Assembly: GCA_907165065.1 (NCBI GenBank)
Contig: OU015524.1
Coordinates: 1 to 64,000, forward strand
DNA: 64,000 nt
Source of the DNA: Caprimulgus europaeus
Lineage: Eukaryota; Chordata; Aves; Caprimulgiformes; Caprimulgidae
Direction of reading: 5' to 3'
The notes beneath the pieces were generated by a model. It worked only from the letters and a program-made list of their open reading frames with translations. It was not told where the DNA came from and did no database searches. Positions 25,961 through 39,270 of this stretch are shown piece by piece. Position 1 is the first letter of the stretch, and each line of letters opens with the position of its first letter. A program made the translations under genes and the position numbers.

Positions 25961-28900
25961 ATAGCCCCATTCAACTCGGGCCTCAGTCCTTTGCCTGGCT
26001 CGCCAGGAGCGTTTTCGTTCACCCAGAGCCACACTGCCGAGAGAGCCCGGCAGGGCTCTGAAACTGCGAATGAACGCTGCCTGCTCCAAGGCCAAAGGAG
26101 CCAGGCTTGAAAGCTGCTGCTGGATCTTTTCTCCAACCGCCCACGCACTTATAGCCCCAATCAACTCGGGCCTCAGTCCTTTGCCTGGCTCGCCAGGAGC
26201 GTTTTCGTTCCCCGGGAACCACACTGCCGAGAGAGCCCGGCAGGGCTCTGAAACTGCGAATGAACGCTGCCTGCTCCAAGGCCAAAGGAGCCAGGCTTGA
26301 AAGCTGCTGCTGGATCTTTTCTCCAACCGCCCACGCACTTATAGCCCCATTCAACTCGGGCCTCAGTCCTTTGCCTGGCTCGCCAGGAGCGTTTTCGTTC
26401 CCCGAGAGCCACACTGCCGAGAGAGCCCGGCAGGGCTCTGAAACTGCGAATGAACGCTGCCTGCTCCAAGGCCAAAGGAGCCAGGCTTGAAAGCTGCTGC
26501 TGGATCTTTTCTCCAACCGCCCACGCACTTATAGCCCCAATCAACTCGGGCCTCAGTCCTTTGCCTGGCTCGCCAGGAGCGTTTTCGTTCACCCAGAGCC
26601 ACACTGCCGAGAGAGCCCGGCAGGGCTCTGAAACTGCGAATGAACGCTGCCTGCTCCAAGGCCAAAGGAGCCAGGCTTGAAAGCTGCTGCTGGATCTTTT
26701 CTCCAACCGCCCACGCACTTATAGCCCCATTCAACTCGGGCCTCAGTCCTTTGCCTGGCTCGCCAGGAGCGTTTTCGTTCCCCAGGGAACCACACTGCCG
26801 AGAGAGCCCGGCAGGGCTCTGAAACTGCGAATGAACGCTGCCTGCTCCAAGGCCAAAGGAGCCAGGCTTGAAAGCTGCTGCTGGATCTTTTCTCCAACCG
26901 CCCACGCACTTATAGCCCCATTCAACTCGGGCCTCAGTCCTTTGCCTGGCTCGCCAGGAGCGTTTTCGTTCACCCAGGAGACCACACTGCCGAGAGAGCC
27001 CGGCAGGGCTCTGAAACTGCGAATGAACGCTGCCTGCTCCAAGGCCAAAGGAGCCAGGCTTGAAAGCTGCTGCTGGATCTTTTCTCCAACCAGCCCACGC
27101 ACTTATAGCCCCATTCAACTCGGGCCTCAGTCCTTTGCCTGGCTGCCAGGAGCGTTTTCGTTCCCCGGGAGCCACACTGCCGAGAGAGCCCGGCAGGGCT
27201 CTGAAACTGCGAATGAACGCTGCCCTGCTCCAAGGCCAAAGGAGCCAGGCTTGAAAGCTGCTGCTGGATCTTTTCTCCAACCGCCCACGCACTTATAGCC
27301 CCAATCAACTCGGGCCTCAGTCCTTTGCCTGGCTCGCCAGGAGCGTTTTCGTTCCCCGGAGACCACACTGCCGAGAGAGCCCGGCAGGGCTCTGAAACTG
27401 CGAATGAACGCTGCCTGCTCCAAGGCCAAAGGAGCCAGGCTTGAAAGCTGCTGCTGGATCTTTTCTCCAACCGCCCACGCACTTATAGCCCCATTCAACT
27501 CGGGCCTCAGTCCTTTGCCTGGCTCGCCAGGAGCGTTTTCGTTCCCCGGGAGCCACACTGCCGAGAGAGCCCGGCAGGGCTCTGAAACTGCGAATGAACG
27601 CTGCCTGCTCCAAGGCCAAAGGAGCCAGGCTTGAAAGCTGCTGCTGGATCTTTTCTCCAACCGCCCACGCACTTATAGCCCCAATCAACTCGGGCCTCAG
27701 TCCTTTGCCTGGCTTGCCAGGAGCGTTTTCGTTCCCCAGAGCCACGCTGCCGAGAGAGCCCGGCAGGGCTCTGAAACTGCGAATGAACGCTGCCTGCTCC
27801 AAGGCCAAAGGAGCCAGGCTTGAAAGCTGCTGCTGGATCTTTTCTCCAACCGCCCACGCACTTATAGCCCCATTCAACTCGGGCCTCAGTCCTTTGCCTG
27901 GCTCGCCAGGAGCGTTTTCGTTCCCCGGAGCCACACTGCCGAGAGAGCCCGGCAGGGCTCTGAAACTGCGAATGAACGCTGCCTGCTCCAAGGCCAAAGG
28001 AGCCAGGCTTGAAAGCTGCTGCTGGATCTTTTCTCCAACCGCCCACGCACTTATAGCCCCATTCAACTCGGGCCTCAGTCCTTTGCCTGGCTCGCCAGGA
28101 GCGTTTTCGTTCCCCGGAGCCACACTGCCGAGAGAGCCCGGCAGGGCTCTGAAACTGCGAATGAACGCTGCCTGCTCCAAGGCCAAAGGAGCCAGGCTTG
28201 AAAGCTGCTGCTGGATCTTTTCTCCAACCGCCCACGCACTTATAGCCCCAATCAACTCGGGCCTCAGTCCTTTGCCTGGCTCGCCAGGAGCGTTTTCGTT
28301 CCCCAGGAGCCACACTGCCGAGAGAGCCCGGCAGGGCTCTGAAACTGCGAATGAACGCTGCCTGCTCCAAGGCCAAAGGAGCCAGGCTTGAAAGCTGCTG
28401 CTGGATCTTTTCTCCAACCGCCCACGCACTTATAGCCCCAATCAACTCGGGCCTCAGTCCTTTGCCTGGCTCGCCAGGAGCGTTTTCGTTCCCCGGGAAC
28501 CACACTGCCGAGAGAGCCCGGCAGGGCTCTGAAACTGCGAATGAACGCTGCCTGCTCCAAGGCCAAAGGAGCCAGGCTTGAAAGCTGCTGCTGGATCTTT
28601 TCTCCAACCGCCCACGCACTTATAGCCCCATTCAACTCGGGCCTCAGTCCTTTGCCTGGCTCGCCAGGAGCGTTTTCGTTCCCCGGAAGCCACACTGCCG
28701 AGAGAGCCCGGCAGGGCTCTGAAACTGCGAATGAACGCTGCCTGCTCCAAGGCCAAAGGAGCCAGGCTTGAAAGCTGCTGCTGGATCTTTTCTCCAACCG
28801 CCCACGCACTTATAGCCCCAATCAACTCGGGCCTCAGTCCTTTGCCTGGCTTGCCAGGAGCGTTTTCGTTCCCCCGGGAACCACACTGCCGAGAGAGCCC

Positions 28901-31900
28901 GGCAGGGCTCTGAAACTGCGAATGAACGCTGCCTGCTCCAAGGCCAAAGGAGCCAGGCTTGAAAGCTGCTGCTGGATCTTTTCTCCAACCGCCCACGCAC
29001 TTATAGCCCCATTCAACTCGGGCCTCAGTCCTTTGCCTGGCTCGCCAGGAGCGTTTTCGTTCCCCGAGAGCCACACTGCCGAGAGAGCCCGGCAGGGCTC
29101 TGAAACTGCGAATGAACGCTGCCTGCTCCAAGGCCAAAGGAGCCAGGCTTGAAAGCTGCTGCTGGATCTTTTCTCCAACCGCCCACGCACTTATAGCCCC
29201 AATCAACTCGGGCCTCAGTCCTTTGCCTGGCTTGCCAGGAGCGTTTTCGTTCCCCGGGAACCACACTGCCGAGAGAGCCGGGCAGGGCTCTGAAACTGCG
29301 AATGAACGCTGCCTGCTCCAAGGCCAAAGGAGCCAGGCTTGAAAGCTGCTGCTGGATCTTTTCTCCAACCGCCTACGCACTTATAGCCCCATTCAACTCG
29401 GGCCTCAGTCCTTTGCCTGGCTGGCCAGGAGCGTTTTCGTTCCCCGGGAACCACACTGCCGAGAGAGCCCGGCAGGGCTCTGAAACTGCGAATGAACGCT
29501 GCCTGCTCCAAGGCCAAAGGAGCCAGGCTTGAAAGCTGCTGCTGGATCTTTTCTCAAACCGCCCACGCACTTATAGCCCCAATCAACTCGGGCCTCAGTC
29601 CTTTGCCTGGCTTGCCAGCAGCGTTTTCGTTCCCCGGAGACCACACTGCCGAGAGAGCCCGGCAGGGCTCTGAAACTGCGAATGAACGCTGCCTGCTCCA
29701 AGGCCAAAGGAGCCAGGCTTGAAAGCTGCTGCTGGATCTTTTCTCCAACCCCACGCACTTATAGCCCCAATCACTCGGGCCTCAGTCCTTTGCCTGGCTC
29801 GCCAGGAGCGTTTTCGTTCACCCAGAGCCACACTGCCGAGAGAGCCCGGCAGGGCTCTGAAACTGCGAATGAACGCTGCCTGCTCCAAGGCCAAAGGAGC
29901 CAGGCTTGAAAGCTGCTGCTGGATCTTTTCTCCAACCGCCCACGCACTTATAGCCCCATTCAACTCGGGCCTCAGTCCTTTGCCTGGCTCGCCAGGAGCG
30001 TTTTCGTTCCCCGAGAGCCACACTGCCGAGAGAGCCCGGCAGGGCTCTGAAACTGCGAATGAACGCTGCCTGCTCCAAGGCCAAGGAGCCAGGCTTGAAA
30101 GCTGCTGCTGGATCTTTTCTCCAACCGCCCACGCACTTATAGCCCCAATCAACTCGGGCCTCAGTCCTTTGCCTGGTTCGCCAGGAGCGTTTTCGTTCAC
30201 CCAGAGCCACACTGCCGAGAGAGCCCGGCAGGGCTCTGAAACTGCGAATGAACGCTGCCTGCTCCAAGGCCAAAGGAGCCAGGCTTGAAAGCTGCTGCTG
30301 GATCTTTTCTCCAACCGCCCACGCACTTATAGCCCCAATCAACTCGGGCCTCAGTCCTTTGCCTGGCTCGCCAGGAGCGTTTTCGTTCCCCGGGAGCCAC
30401 ACTGCCGAGAGAGCCCGGCAGGGCTCTGAAACTGCGAATGAACGCTGCCTGCTCCAAGGCCAAAGGAGCCAGGCTTGAAAGCTGCTGCTGGATCTTTTCT
30501 CCAACCGCCCACGCACTTATAGCCCCAATCAACTCGGGCCTCAGTCCTTTGCCTGGCTCGCCAGGAGCGTTTTCGTTCCCCGGGAACCACACTGCCGAGA
30601 GAGCCCGGCAGGGCTCTGAAACTGCGAATGAACGCTGCCTGCTCCAAGGCCAAAGGAGCCAGGCTTGAAAGCTGCTGCTGGATCTTTTCTCCAACCGCCC
30701 ACGCACTTATAGCCCCAATCAACTCGGGCCTCAGTCCTTTGCCTGGCTCGCCAGGAGCGTTTTCGTTCACCCAGAACCACACTGCCGAGAGAGCCCGGCA
30801 GGGCTCTGAAACTGCGAATGAACGCTGCCTGCTCCAAGGCCAAAGGAGCCAGGCTTGAAAGCTGCTGCTGGATCTTTTCTCCAACCGCCCACGCACTTAT
30901 AGCCCCAATCAACTCGGGCCTCAGTCCTTTGCCTGGCTCGCCAGGAGCGTTTTCGTTCCCCGGGAACCACACTGCCGAGAGAGCCCGGCAGGGCTCTGAA
31001 ACTGCGAATGAACGCTGCCTGCTCCAAGGCCAAAGGAGCCAGGCTTGAAAGCTGCTGCTGGATCTTTTCTCCAACCGCCCACGCACTTATAGCCCCATTC
31101 AACTCGGGCCTCAGTCCTTTGCCTGGCTCGCCAGGAGCGTTTTCGTTCCCCAGAGCCACACTGCCGAGAGAGCCCGGCAGGGCTCTGAAACTGCGAATGA
31201 ACGCTGCCTGCTCCAAGGCCAAAGGAGCCAGGCTTGAAAGCTGCTGCTGGATCTTTTCTCCAACCGCCCACGCACTTATAGCCCCATTCAACTCGGGCCT
31301 CAGTCCTTTGCCTGGCTCGCCAGGAGCGTTTTCGTTCCCCGAGCCACACTGCCGAGAGAGCCCGGCAGGGCTCTGAAACTGCGAATGAACGCTGCCTGCT
31401 CCAAGGCCAAAGGAGCCAGGCTTGAAAGCTGCTGCTGGATCTTTTCTCCAACCGCCCACGCACTTATAGCCCCAATCAACTCGGGCCTCAGTCCTTTGCC
31501 TGGCTCGCCAGGAGCGTTTTCGTTCACCCAGAGCCACACTGCCGAGAGAGCCCGGCAGGGCTCTGAAACTGCGATATGAACGCTGCCTGCTCCAAGGCCA
31601 AAGGAGCCAGGCTTGAAAGCTGCTGCTGGATCTTTTCTCCAACCGCCCACGCACTTATAGCCCCAATCAACTCGGGCCTCAGTCCTTTGCCTGGCTCGCC
31701 AGGAGCGTTTTCGTTCCCCGAGAGCCACACTGCCGAGAGAGCCCGGCAGGGCTCTGAAACTGCGAAGAACGCTGCCTGCTCCAAGGCCAAAGGAGCCAGG
31801 CTTGAAAGCTGCTGCTGGATTCTTTTCTCCAACCGCCCCACGCACTTATAGCCCCAATCAACTCGGGCCTCAGTCCTTTGCCTGGCTCGCCAGGAGCGTT

Positions 31901-34900
31901 TTCGTTCCCCGAGAGCCACACTGCCGAGAGAGCCCGGCAGGGCTCTGAAACTGCGAATGAACGCTGCCTGCTCCAAGGCCAAAGGAGCCAGGCTTGAAAG
32001 CTGCTGCTGGATCTTTTCTCCAACCGCCCACGCACTTATAGCCCCAATCAACTCGGGCCTCAGTCCTTTGCCTGGCTCGCCAGGAGCGTTTTCGTTCCCC
32101 GGGAACCACACTGCCGAGAGAGCCCGGCAGGGCTCTGAAACTGCGAATGAACGCTGCCTGCTCCAAGGCCAAAGGAGCCAGGCTTGAAAGCTGCTGCTGG
32201 ATCTTTTCTCCAACCGCCCACGCACTTATAGCCCCAATCAACTCGGGCCTCAGTCCTTTGCCTGGCTCGCCAGGAGCGTTTTCGTTCACCCAGAGCCACA
32301 CTGCCGAGAGAGCCCGGCAGGGCTCTGAAACTGCGAATGAACGCTGCCTGCTCCAAGGCCAAAGGAGCCAGGCTTGAAAGCTGCTGCTGGATCTTTTCTC
32401 CAACCGCCCACGCACTTATAGCCCCAATCAACTCGGGCCTCAGTCCTTTGCCTGGCTTGCCAGGAGCGTTTTCGTTCACCAGGAACCACACTGCCGAGAG
32501 AGCCCGGCAGGGCTCTGAAACTGCGAATGAACGCTGCCTGCTCCAAGGCCAAAGGAGCCAGGCTTGAAAGCTGCTGCTGGATCTTTTCTCCAACCGCCCA
32601 CGCACTTATAGCCCCAATCAACTCGGGCCTCAGTCCTTTGCCTGGCTCGCCAGGAGCGTTTTCGTTCACCGAGAGCCACACTGCCGAGAGAGCCCGGCAG
32701 GGCTCTGAAACTGCGAATGAACGCTGCCTGCTCCAAGGCCAAAGGAGCCAGGCTTGAAAGCTGCTGCTGGATCTTTTCTCCAACCGCCCACGCACTTATA
32801 GCCCCAATCAACTCGGGCCTCAGTCCTTTGCCTGGCTCGCCAGGAGCGTTTTCGTTCCCCGGGAACCACACTGCCGAGAGAGCCCGGCAGGGCTCTGAAA
32901 CTGCGAATGAACGCTGCCTGCTCCAAGGCCAAAGGAGCCAGGCTTGAAAGCTGCTGCTGGATCTTTTCTCCAACCGCCCACGCACTTATAGCCCCATTCA
33001 ACTCGGGCCTCAGTCCTTTGCCTGGCTCGCCAGGAGCGTTTTCGTTCACCCAGAGCCACACTGCCGAGAGAGCCCGGCAGGGCTCTGAAACTGCGAATGA
33101 ACGCTGCCTGCTCCAAGGCCAAAGGAGCCAGGCTTGAAAGCTGCTGCTGGATCTTTTCTCCAACCGCCCACAGCACTTATAGCCCCATTCAACTCGGGCC
33201 TCAGTCCTTTGCCTGGCTCGCCAGGAGCGTTTTCGTTCCCCGGGAACCACACTGCCGAGAGAGCCCGGCAGGGCTCTGAAACTGCGAATGAACGCTGCCT
33301 GCTCCAAGGCCAAAGGAGCCCAGGCTTGAAAGCTGCTGCTGGATCTTTTCTCCAACCTGCCCACGCACTTATAGCCCCAATCAACTCGGGCCTCAGTCCT
33401 TTGCCTGGCTCGCCAGGAGCGTTTTCGTTCCCCAGAGCCACACTGCCGAGAGAGCCCGGCAGGGCTCTGAAACTGCGAATGAACGCTGCCTGCTCCAAGG
33501 CCAAAGGAGCCAGGCTTGAAAGCTGCCGCTGGATCTTTTCTCCAACCGCCCACGCACTTATAGCCCCATTCAACTCGGGCCTCAGTCCTTTGCCTGGCTT
33601 GCCAGGAGCGTTTTCGTTCACCCAGAGCCACACTGCCGAGAGAGCCCGGCAGGGCTCTGAAACTGCGAATGAACGCTGCCTGCTCCAAGGCCAAAGGAGC
33701 CAGGCTTGAAAGCTGCTGCTGGATCTTTTCTCCAACCGCCCACGCACTTATAGCCCCAATCAACTCGGGCCTCAGTCCTTTGCCTGGCTCGCCAGGAGCG
33801 TTTTCGTTCCCCGAGAGCCACACTGCCGAGAGAGCCCGGCAGGGCTCTGAAACTGCGAATGAACGCTGCCTGCTCCAAGGCCAAAGGAGCCAGGCTTGAA
33901 AGCTGCTGCTGGATCTTTTCTCCAACCGCCCACGCACTTATAGCCCCAATCAACTCGGGCCTCAGTCCTTTGCCTGGCTCGCCAGGAGCGTTTTCGTTCA
34001 CCCAGAGCCACACTGCCGAGAGAGCCCGGCAGGGCTCTGAAACTGCGAATGAACGCTGCCTGCTCCAAGGCCAAAGGAGCCAGGCTTGAAAGCTGCTGCT
34101 GGATCTTTTCTCCAACCGCCCACGCACTTATAGCCCCATTCAACTCGGGCCTCAGTCCTTTGCCTGGCTCGCCAGGAGCGTTTTCGTTCCCCAGAGCCAC
34201 ACTGCCGAGAGAGCCCGGCAGGGCTCTGAAACTGCGAATGAACGCTGCCTGCTCCAAGGCCAAAGGAGCCAGGCTTGAAAGCTGCTGCTGGATCTTTTCT
34301 CCAACCGCCCACGCACTTATAGCCCCAATCAACTCGGGCCTCAGTCCTTTGCCTGGCTCGCCAGGAGCGTTTTCGTTCCCCAGAGCCACACTGCCGAGAG
34401 AGCCCGGCAGGGCTCTGAAACTGCGAATGAACGCTGCCTGCTCCAAGGCCAAAGGAGCCAGGCTTGAAAGCTGCTGCTGGATCTTTTCTCCAACCGCCCA
34501 CGCACTTATAGCCCCAATCAACTCGGGCCTCAGTCCTTTGCCTGGCTCGCCAGGAGCGTTTTCGTTCACCCAGAGCCACACTGCCGAGAGAGCCCGGCAG
34601 GGCTCTGAAACTGCGAATGAACGCTGCCTGCTCCAAGGCCAAAGGAGCCAGGCTTGAAAGCTGCTGCTGGATCTTTTCTCCAACCGCCCACGCACTTATA
34701 GCCCCAATCAACTCGGGCCTCAGTCCTTTGCCTGGCTCGCCAGGAGCGTTTTCGTTCACCCAGAGCCACACTGCCGAGAGAGCCCGGCAGGGCTCTGAAA
34801 CTGCGAATGAACGCTGCCTGCTCCAAGGCCAAAGGAGCCAGGCTTGAAAGCTGCTGCTGGATCTTTTCTCCAACCGCCCACGCACTTATAGCCCCAATCA

Positions 34901-37900
34901 ACTCGGGCCTCAGTCCTTTGCCTGGCTCGCCAGGAGCGTTTTCGTTCCCCAGAGCCACACTGCCGAGAGAGCCCGGCAGGGCTCTGAAACTGCGAATGAA
35001 CGCTGCCTGCTCCAAGGCCAAAGGAGCCAGGCTTGAAAGCTGCTGCTGGATCTTTTCTCCAACCGCCCACGCACTTATAGCCCCATTCAACTCGGGCCTC
35101 AGTCCTTTGCCTGGCTTGCCAGGAGCGTTTTCGTTCACCCAGAGCCACACTGCCGAGAGAGCCCGGCAGGGCTCTGAAACTGCGAATGAACGCTGCCTGC
35201 TCCAAGGCCAAAGGAGCCAGGCTTGAAAGCTGCTGCTGGATCTTTTCTCCAACCGCCCACGCACTTATAGCCCCAATCAACTCGGGCCTCAGTCCTTTGC
35301 CTGGCTTGCCAGGAGCGTTTTCGTTCCCCAGGAGCCACACTGCCGAGAGAGCCCGGCAGGGCTCTGAAACTGCGAATGAACGCTGCCTGCTCCAAGGCCA
35401 AAGGAGCCAGGCTTGAAAGCTGCTGCTGGATCTTTTCTCCAACCGCCCACGCACTTATAGCCCCAATCAACTCGGGCCTCAGTCCTTTGCCTGGCTCGCC
35501 AGGAGCGTTTTCGTTCCCCGAGAGCCACACTGCCGAGAGAGCCCGGCAGGGCTCTGAAACTGCGAATGAACGCTGCCTGCTCCAAGGCCAAAGGAGCCAG
35601 GCTTGAAAGCTGCTGCTGGATCTTTTCTCCAACCGCCCACGCACTTATAGCCCCAATCAACTCGGGCCTCAGTCCTTTGCCTGGCTTGCCAGGAGCGTTT
35701 TCGTTCACCCAGAGACCACACTGCCGAGAGAGCCAGGCAGGGCTCTGAAACTGCGAATGAACGCTGCCTGCTCCAAGGCCAAAGGAGCCAGGCTTGAAAG
35801 CTGCTGCTGGATCTTTTCTCCAACCGCCCACGCACTTATAGCCCCAATCAACTCGGGCCTCAGTCCTTTGCCTGGCTCGCCAGGAGCGTTTTCGTTCCCC
35901 AGAGCCACACTGCCGAGAGAGCCCGGCAGGGCTCTGAAACTGCGAATGAACGCTGCCTGCTCCAAGGCCAAAGGAGCCAGGCTTGAAAGCTGCTGCTGGA
36001 TCTTTTCTCCAACCGCCCACGCACTTATAGCCCCAATCAACTCGGGCCTCAGTCCTTTGCCTGGCTCGCCAGGAGCGTTTTCGTTCCCCGAGAACCACAC
36101 TGCCGAGAGAGCCCGGCAGGGCTCTGAAACTGCGAATGAACGCTGCCTGCTCCAAGGCCAAAGGAGCCAGGCTTGAAAGCTGCTGCTGGATCTTTTCTCC
36201 AACCGCCCACGCACTTATAGCCCCATTCAACTCGGGCCTCAGTCCTTTGCCTGGCTCGCCAGGAGCGTTTTCGTTCCCCAGAGCCACACTGCCGAGAGAG
36301 CCCGGCAGGGCTCTGAAACTGCGAATGAACGCTGCCTGCTCCAAGGCCAAAGGAGCCAGGCTTGAAAGCTGCTGCTGGATCTTTTCTCCAACCGCCCACG
36401 CACTTATAGCCCCAATCAACTCGGGCCTCAGTCCTTTGCCTGGCTCGCCAGGAGCGTTTTCGTTCCCCGAGAGCCACACTGCCGAGAGAGCCCGGCAGGG
36501 CTCTGAAACTGCGAATGAACGCTGCCTGCTCCAAGGCCAAAGGAGCCAGGCTTGAAAGCTGCTGCTGGATCTTTTCTCCAACCGCCCACGCACTTATAGC
36601 CCCATTCAACTCGGGCCTCAGTCCTTTGCCTGGCTTGCCAGGAGCGTTTTCGTTCACCCAGAGCCACACTGCCGAGAGAGCCCGGCAGGGCTCTGAAACT
36701 GCGAATGAACGCTGCCTGCTCCAAGGCCAAAGGAGCCAGGCTTGAAAGCTGCTGCTGGATCTTTTCTCCAACCGCCCACGCACTTATAGCCCCATTCAAC
36801 TCGGGCCTCAGTCCTTTGCCTGGCTCGCCAGGAGCGTTTTCGTTCCCCGGGAACCACACTGCCGAGAGAGCCCGGCAGGGCTCTGAAACTGCGAATGAAC
36901 GCTGCCTGCTCCAAGGCCAAAGGAGCCAGGCTTGAAAGCTGCTGCTGGATCTTTTCTCCAACCGCCCACGCACTTATAGCCCCATTCAACTCGGGCCTCA
37001 GTCCTTTGCCTGGCTTGCCAGGAGCGTTTTCGTTCCCCGGGACCACACTGCCGAGAGAGCCCGGCAGGGCTCTGAAACTGCGAATGAACGCTGCCTGCTC
37101 CAAGGCCAAAGGAGCCAGGCTTGAAAGCTGCTGCTGGATCTTTTCTCCAACCGCCCACGCACTTATAGCCCCATTCAACTCGGGCCTCAGTCCTTTGCCT
37201 GGCTTGCCAGGAGCGTTTTCGTTCCCCGGAGCCACACTGCCGAGAGAGCCCGGCAGGGCTCTGAAACTGCGAATGAACGCTGCCTGCTCCAAGGCCAAAG
37301 GAGCCAGGCTTGAAAGCTGCTGCTGGATCTTTTCTCCAACCGCCCACGCACTTATAGCCCCATTCAACTCGGGCCTCAGTCCTTTGCCTGGCTCGCCAGG
37401 AGCGTTTTCGTTCACCCGAGAGCCACACTGCCGAGAGAGCCCGGCAGGGCTCTGAAACTGCGAATGAACGCTGCCTGCTCCAAGGCCAAAGGAGCCAGGC
37501 TTGAAAGCTGCTGCTGGATCTTTTCTCCAACCGCCCACGCACTTATAGCCCCAATCAACTCGGGCCTCAGTCCTTTGCCTGGCTCGCCAGGAGCGTTTTC
37601 GTTCCCCGGGAACCACACTGCCGAGAGAGCCCGGCAGGGCTCTGAAACTGCGAATGAACGCTGCCTGCTCCAAGGCCAAAGGAGCCAGGCTTGAAAGCTG
37701 CTGCTGGATCTTTTCTCCAACCGCCCACGCACTTATAGCCCCAATCAACTCGGGCCTCAGTCCTTTGCCTGGCTCGCCAGGAGCGTTTTCGTTCCCCAGA
37801 GCCACACTGCCGAGAGAGCCCGGCAGGGCTCTGAAACTGCGAATGAACGCTGCCTGCTCCAAGGCCAAAGGAGCCAGGCTTGAAAGCTGCTGCTGGATCT

Positions 37901-38479
37901 TTTCTCCAACCGCCCACGCACTTATAGCCCCAATCAACTCGGGCCTCAGTCCTTTGCCTGGCTTGCCAGGAGCGTTTTCGTTCCCCGGGAACCACACTGC
38001 CGAGAGAGCCCGGCAGGGCTCTGAAACTGCGAATGAACGCTGCCTGCTCCAAGGCCAAAGGAGCCAGGCTTGAAAGCTGCTGCTGGATCTTTTCTCCAAC
38101 CGCCCACGCACTTATAGCCCCATTCAACTCGGGCCTCAGTCCTTTGCCTGGCTTGCCAGGAGCGTTTTCGTTCCCCAGGAACCACACTGCCGAGAGAGCC
38201 CGGCAGGGCTCTGAAACTGCGAATGAACGCTGCCTGCTCCAAGGCCAAAGGAGCCAGGCTTGAAAGCTGCTGCTGGATCTTTTCTCCAACCGCCCACGCA
38301 CTTATAGCCCCAATCAACTCGGGCCTCAGTCCTTTGCCTGGCTCGCCAGGAGCGTTTTCGTTCCCCGAGAGCCACACTGCCGAGAGAGCCCGGCAGGGCT
38401 CTGAAACTGCGAATGAACGCTGCCTGCTCCAAGGCCAAAGGAGCCAGGCTTGAAAGCTGCTGCTGGATCTTTTCTCCAT

Positions 38480-38700
38480 CTGCCAATGCATTCATAAACC
38501 CAGACATCTTGAAGCTCAGTCCCTTGCCTGGCTTGCAAAGAGCATATGAATTCAGCAGGAGCCAGAATGACTATCGATCCAGCACGGCTACGAAGATGCA
38601 ATCAAACGCTCCTTTCTCAAGGCAAAAGTAGCCAGGGTGAAAATGTGTTGCTGGATCTTTTCTCCATATGCCAGCACATTTATTCACTCATACATTTTTC
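38480..38700 (+). repeat. Decayed edge monomers closing array 1
   Basis: The clean array stops after GGATCTTTTCTCC at 38465. The next copy of that anchor begins at 38653, 188 bp later, so one full monomer lies between, but it is heavily diverged. Recognisable remnants in canonical order include CTCAGTCCCTTGCCTGGCTTGC, split at 38516-38537, then GCAGGAGCCAGAATG, CAATCAAACGCTCC and TAGCCAGGGTGAAAATG. A further partial copy fades out by about 38700. Loss of identity over one to two units is the usual picture at the edge of a satellite array, where homogenisation no longer reaches. Confidence 0.88.
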
Positions 38701-39270
38701 ATTTTGGTACTCTGCCTTGCCAATCTGTATTTTTTGTTCTCCTAAGGGTTGAAATTCTCCTAATCAACTATTTGAAAACCCGTGTTGAACACTTCAAAAC
38801 TTCTAGGCATTCTTCTGCATTTGTAGAAAGTCCCAATTCTCCTCAGCTTCATGCAACCTTCTACAACCTTATGCAATATCCCTACGACCTCTTTCAGTAT
38901 TCATGATCCCCTGTAACATGCTACAGAGTCTATCTACTTTCCATGGCATCTTGCTTTGCCTTACAGCTCTTTGCCACTCCCTATCTCTTCATATGGTTTC
39001 CCTATAGCCTCGTGCAAGGCCTCTCTACCTTTGCCAACCCCCTACGATCCCATACCACTGCCTACAGCTTCGTGCAACATCATACAACCACTTGCTAAGC
39101 ACCTGACATTGTGCCATACAAAGTTCCTTGGACTCTGACAACACCCCATAGCATCTGGCAACCCTCCACAGCTTTGTGCAACATGCTATGACTTTGTACA
39201 AGGTCCCAATAACTTTGTGTAACATTCCACAGCATCTGGCAGCACCACACAGCTTTGTACCACACCCCAT
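38700..39270. repeat. Spacer with a degenerate ~21-bp tandem repeat
   Basis: From about 38846 to 39270 a motif like CTTTGTGCAACAT recurs at multiples of 20-21 bp: 38847 (CTTCATGCAAC), 38868 (CTTATGCAAT), 38889, 39068 (CTTCGTGCAAC), 39172 (CTTTGTGCAAC), 39192 (CTTTGTACAAG), 39213 (CTTTGTGTAAC) and 39253 (CTTTGTACCAC). It is old and strongly diverged. The first ~145 bp (38700-38845) is AT-richer and shows nothing recognisable. I see no gene. Confidence 0.65.

Larger units (their letters stand above)
1..38479 (+). repeat. 190-bp satellite array 1 (about 203 monomers, open to the left)
   Basis: A head-to-tail array in one orientation. The recurring motif ATGAACGCTGCCTG occurs at 38, 227, 418, 607, 796 and onward to 38413. 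That is 202 intervals averaging 190 bp, and long runs such as 5932-7072 have exactly 190-bp spacing. Monomers are near-identical. The main common variants are A or T in CCCCA[A/T]TCAAC, C or T in GGCT[C/T]GCCAGG, and a short hypervariable cassette after TTTCGTTC. No spacer, gene or transposon interrupts the array. I see no regular higher-order repeat: neighbouring variant types follow one another without a fixed period. The unit length is close to a nucleosome repeat, and centromeric or pericentromeric heterochromatin is the likely setting, though that is inference. The array begins outside the window. Confidence 0.97.

Noticed and set aside
1-38479. A CRISPR-like array or a coding tandem-repeat gene
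   Set aside because: There are no unique spacers between repeats, the unit is 190 bp, and there are no associated genes. The context is eukaryotic satellite.
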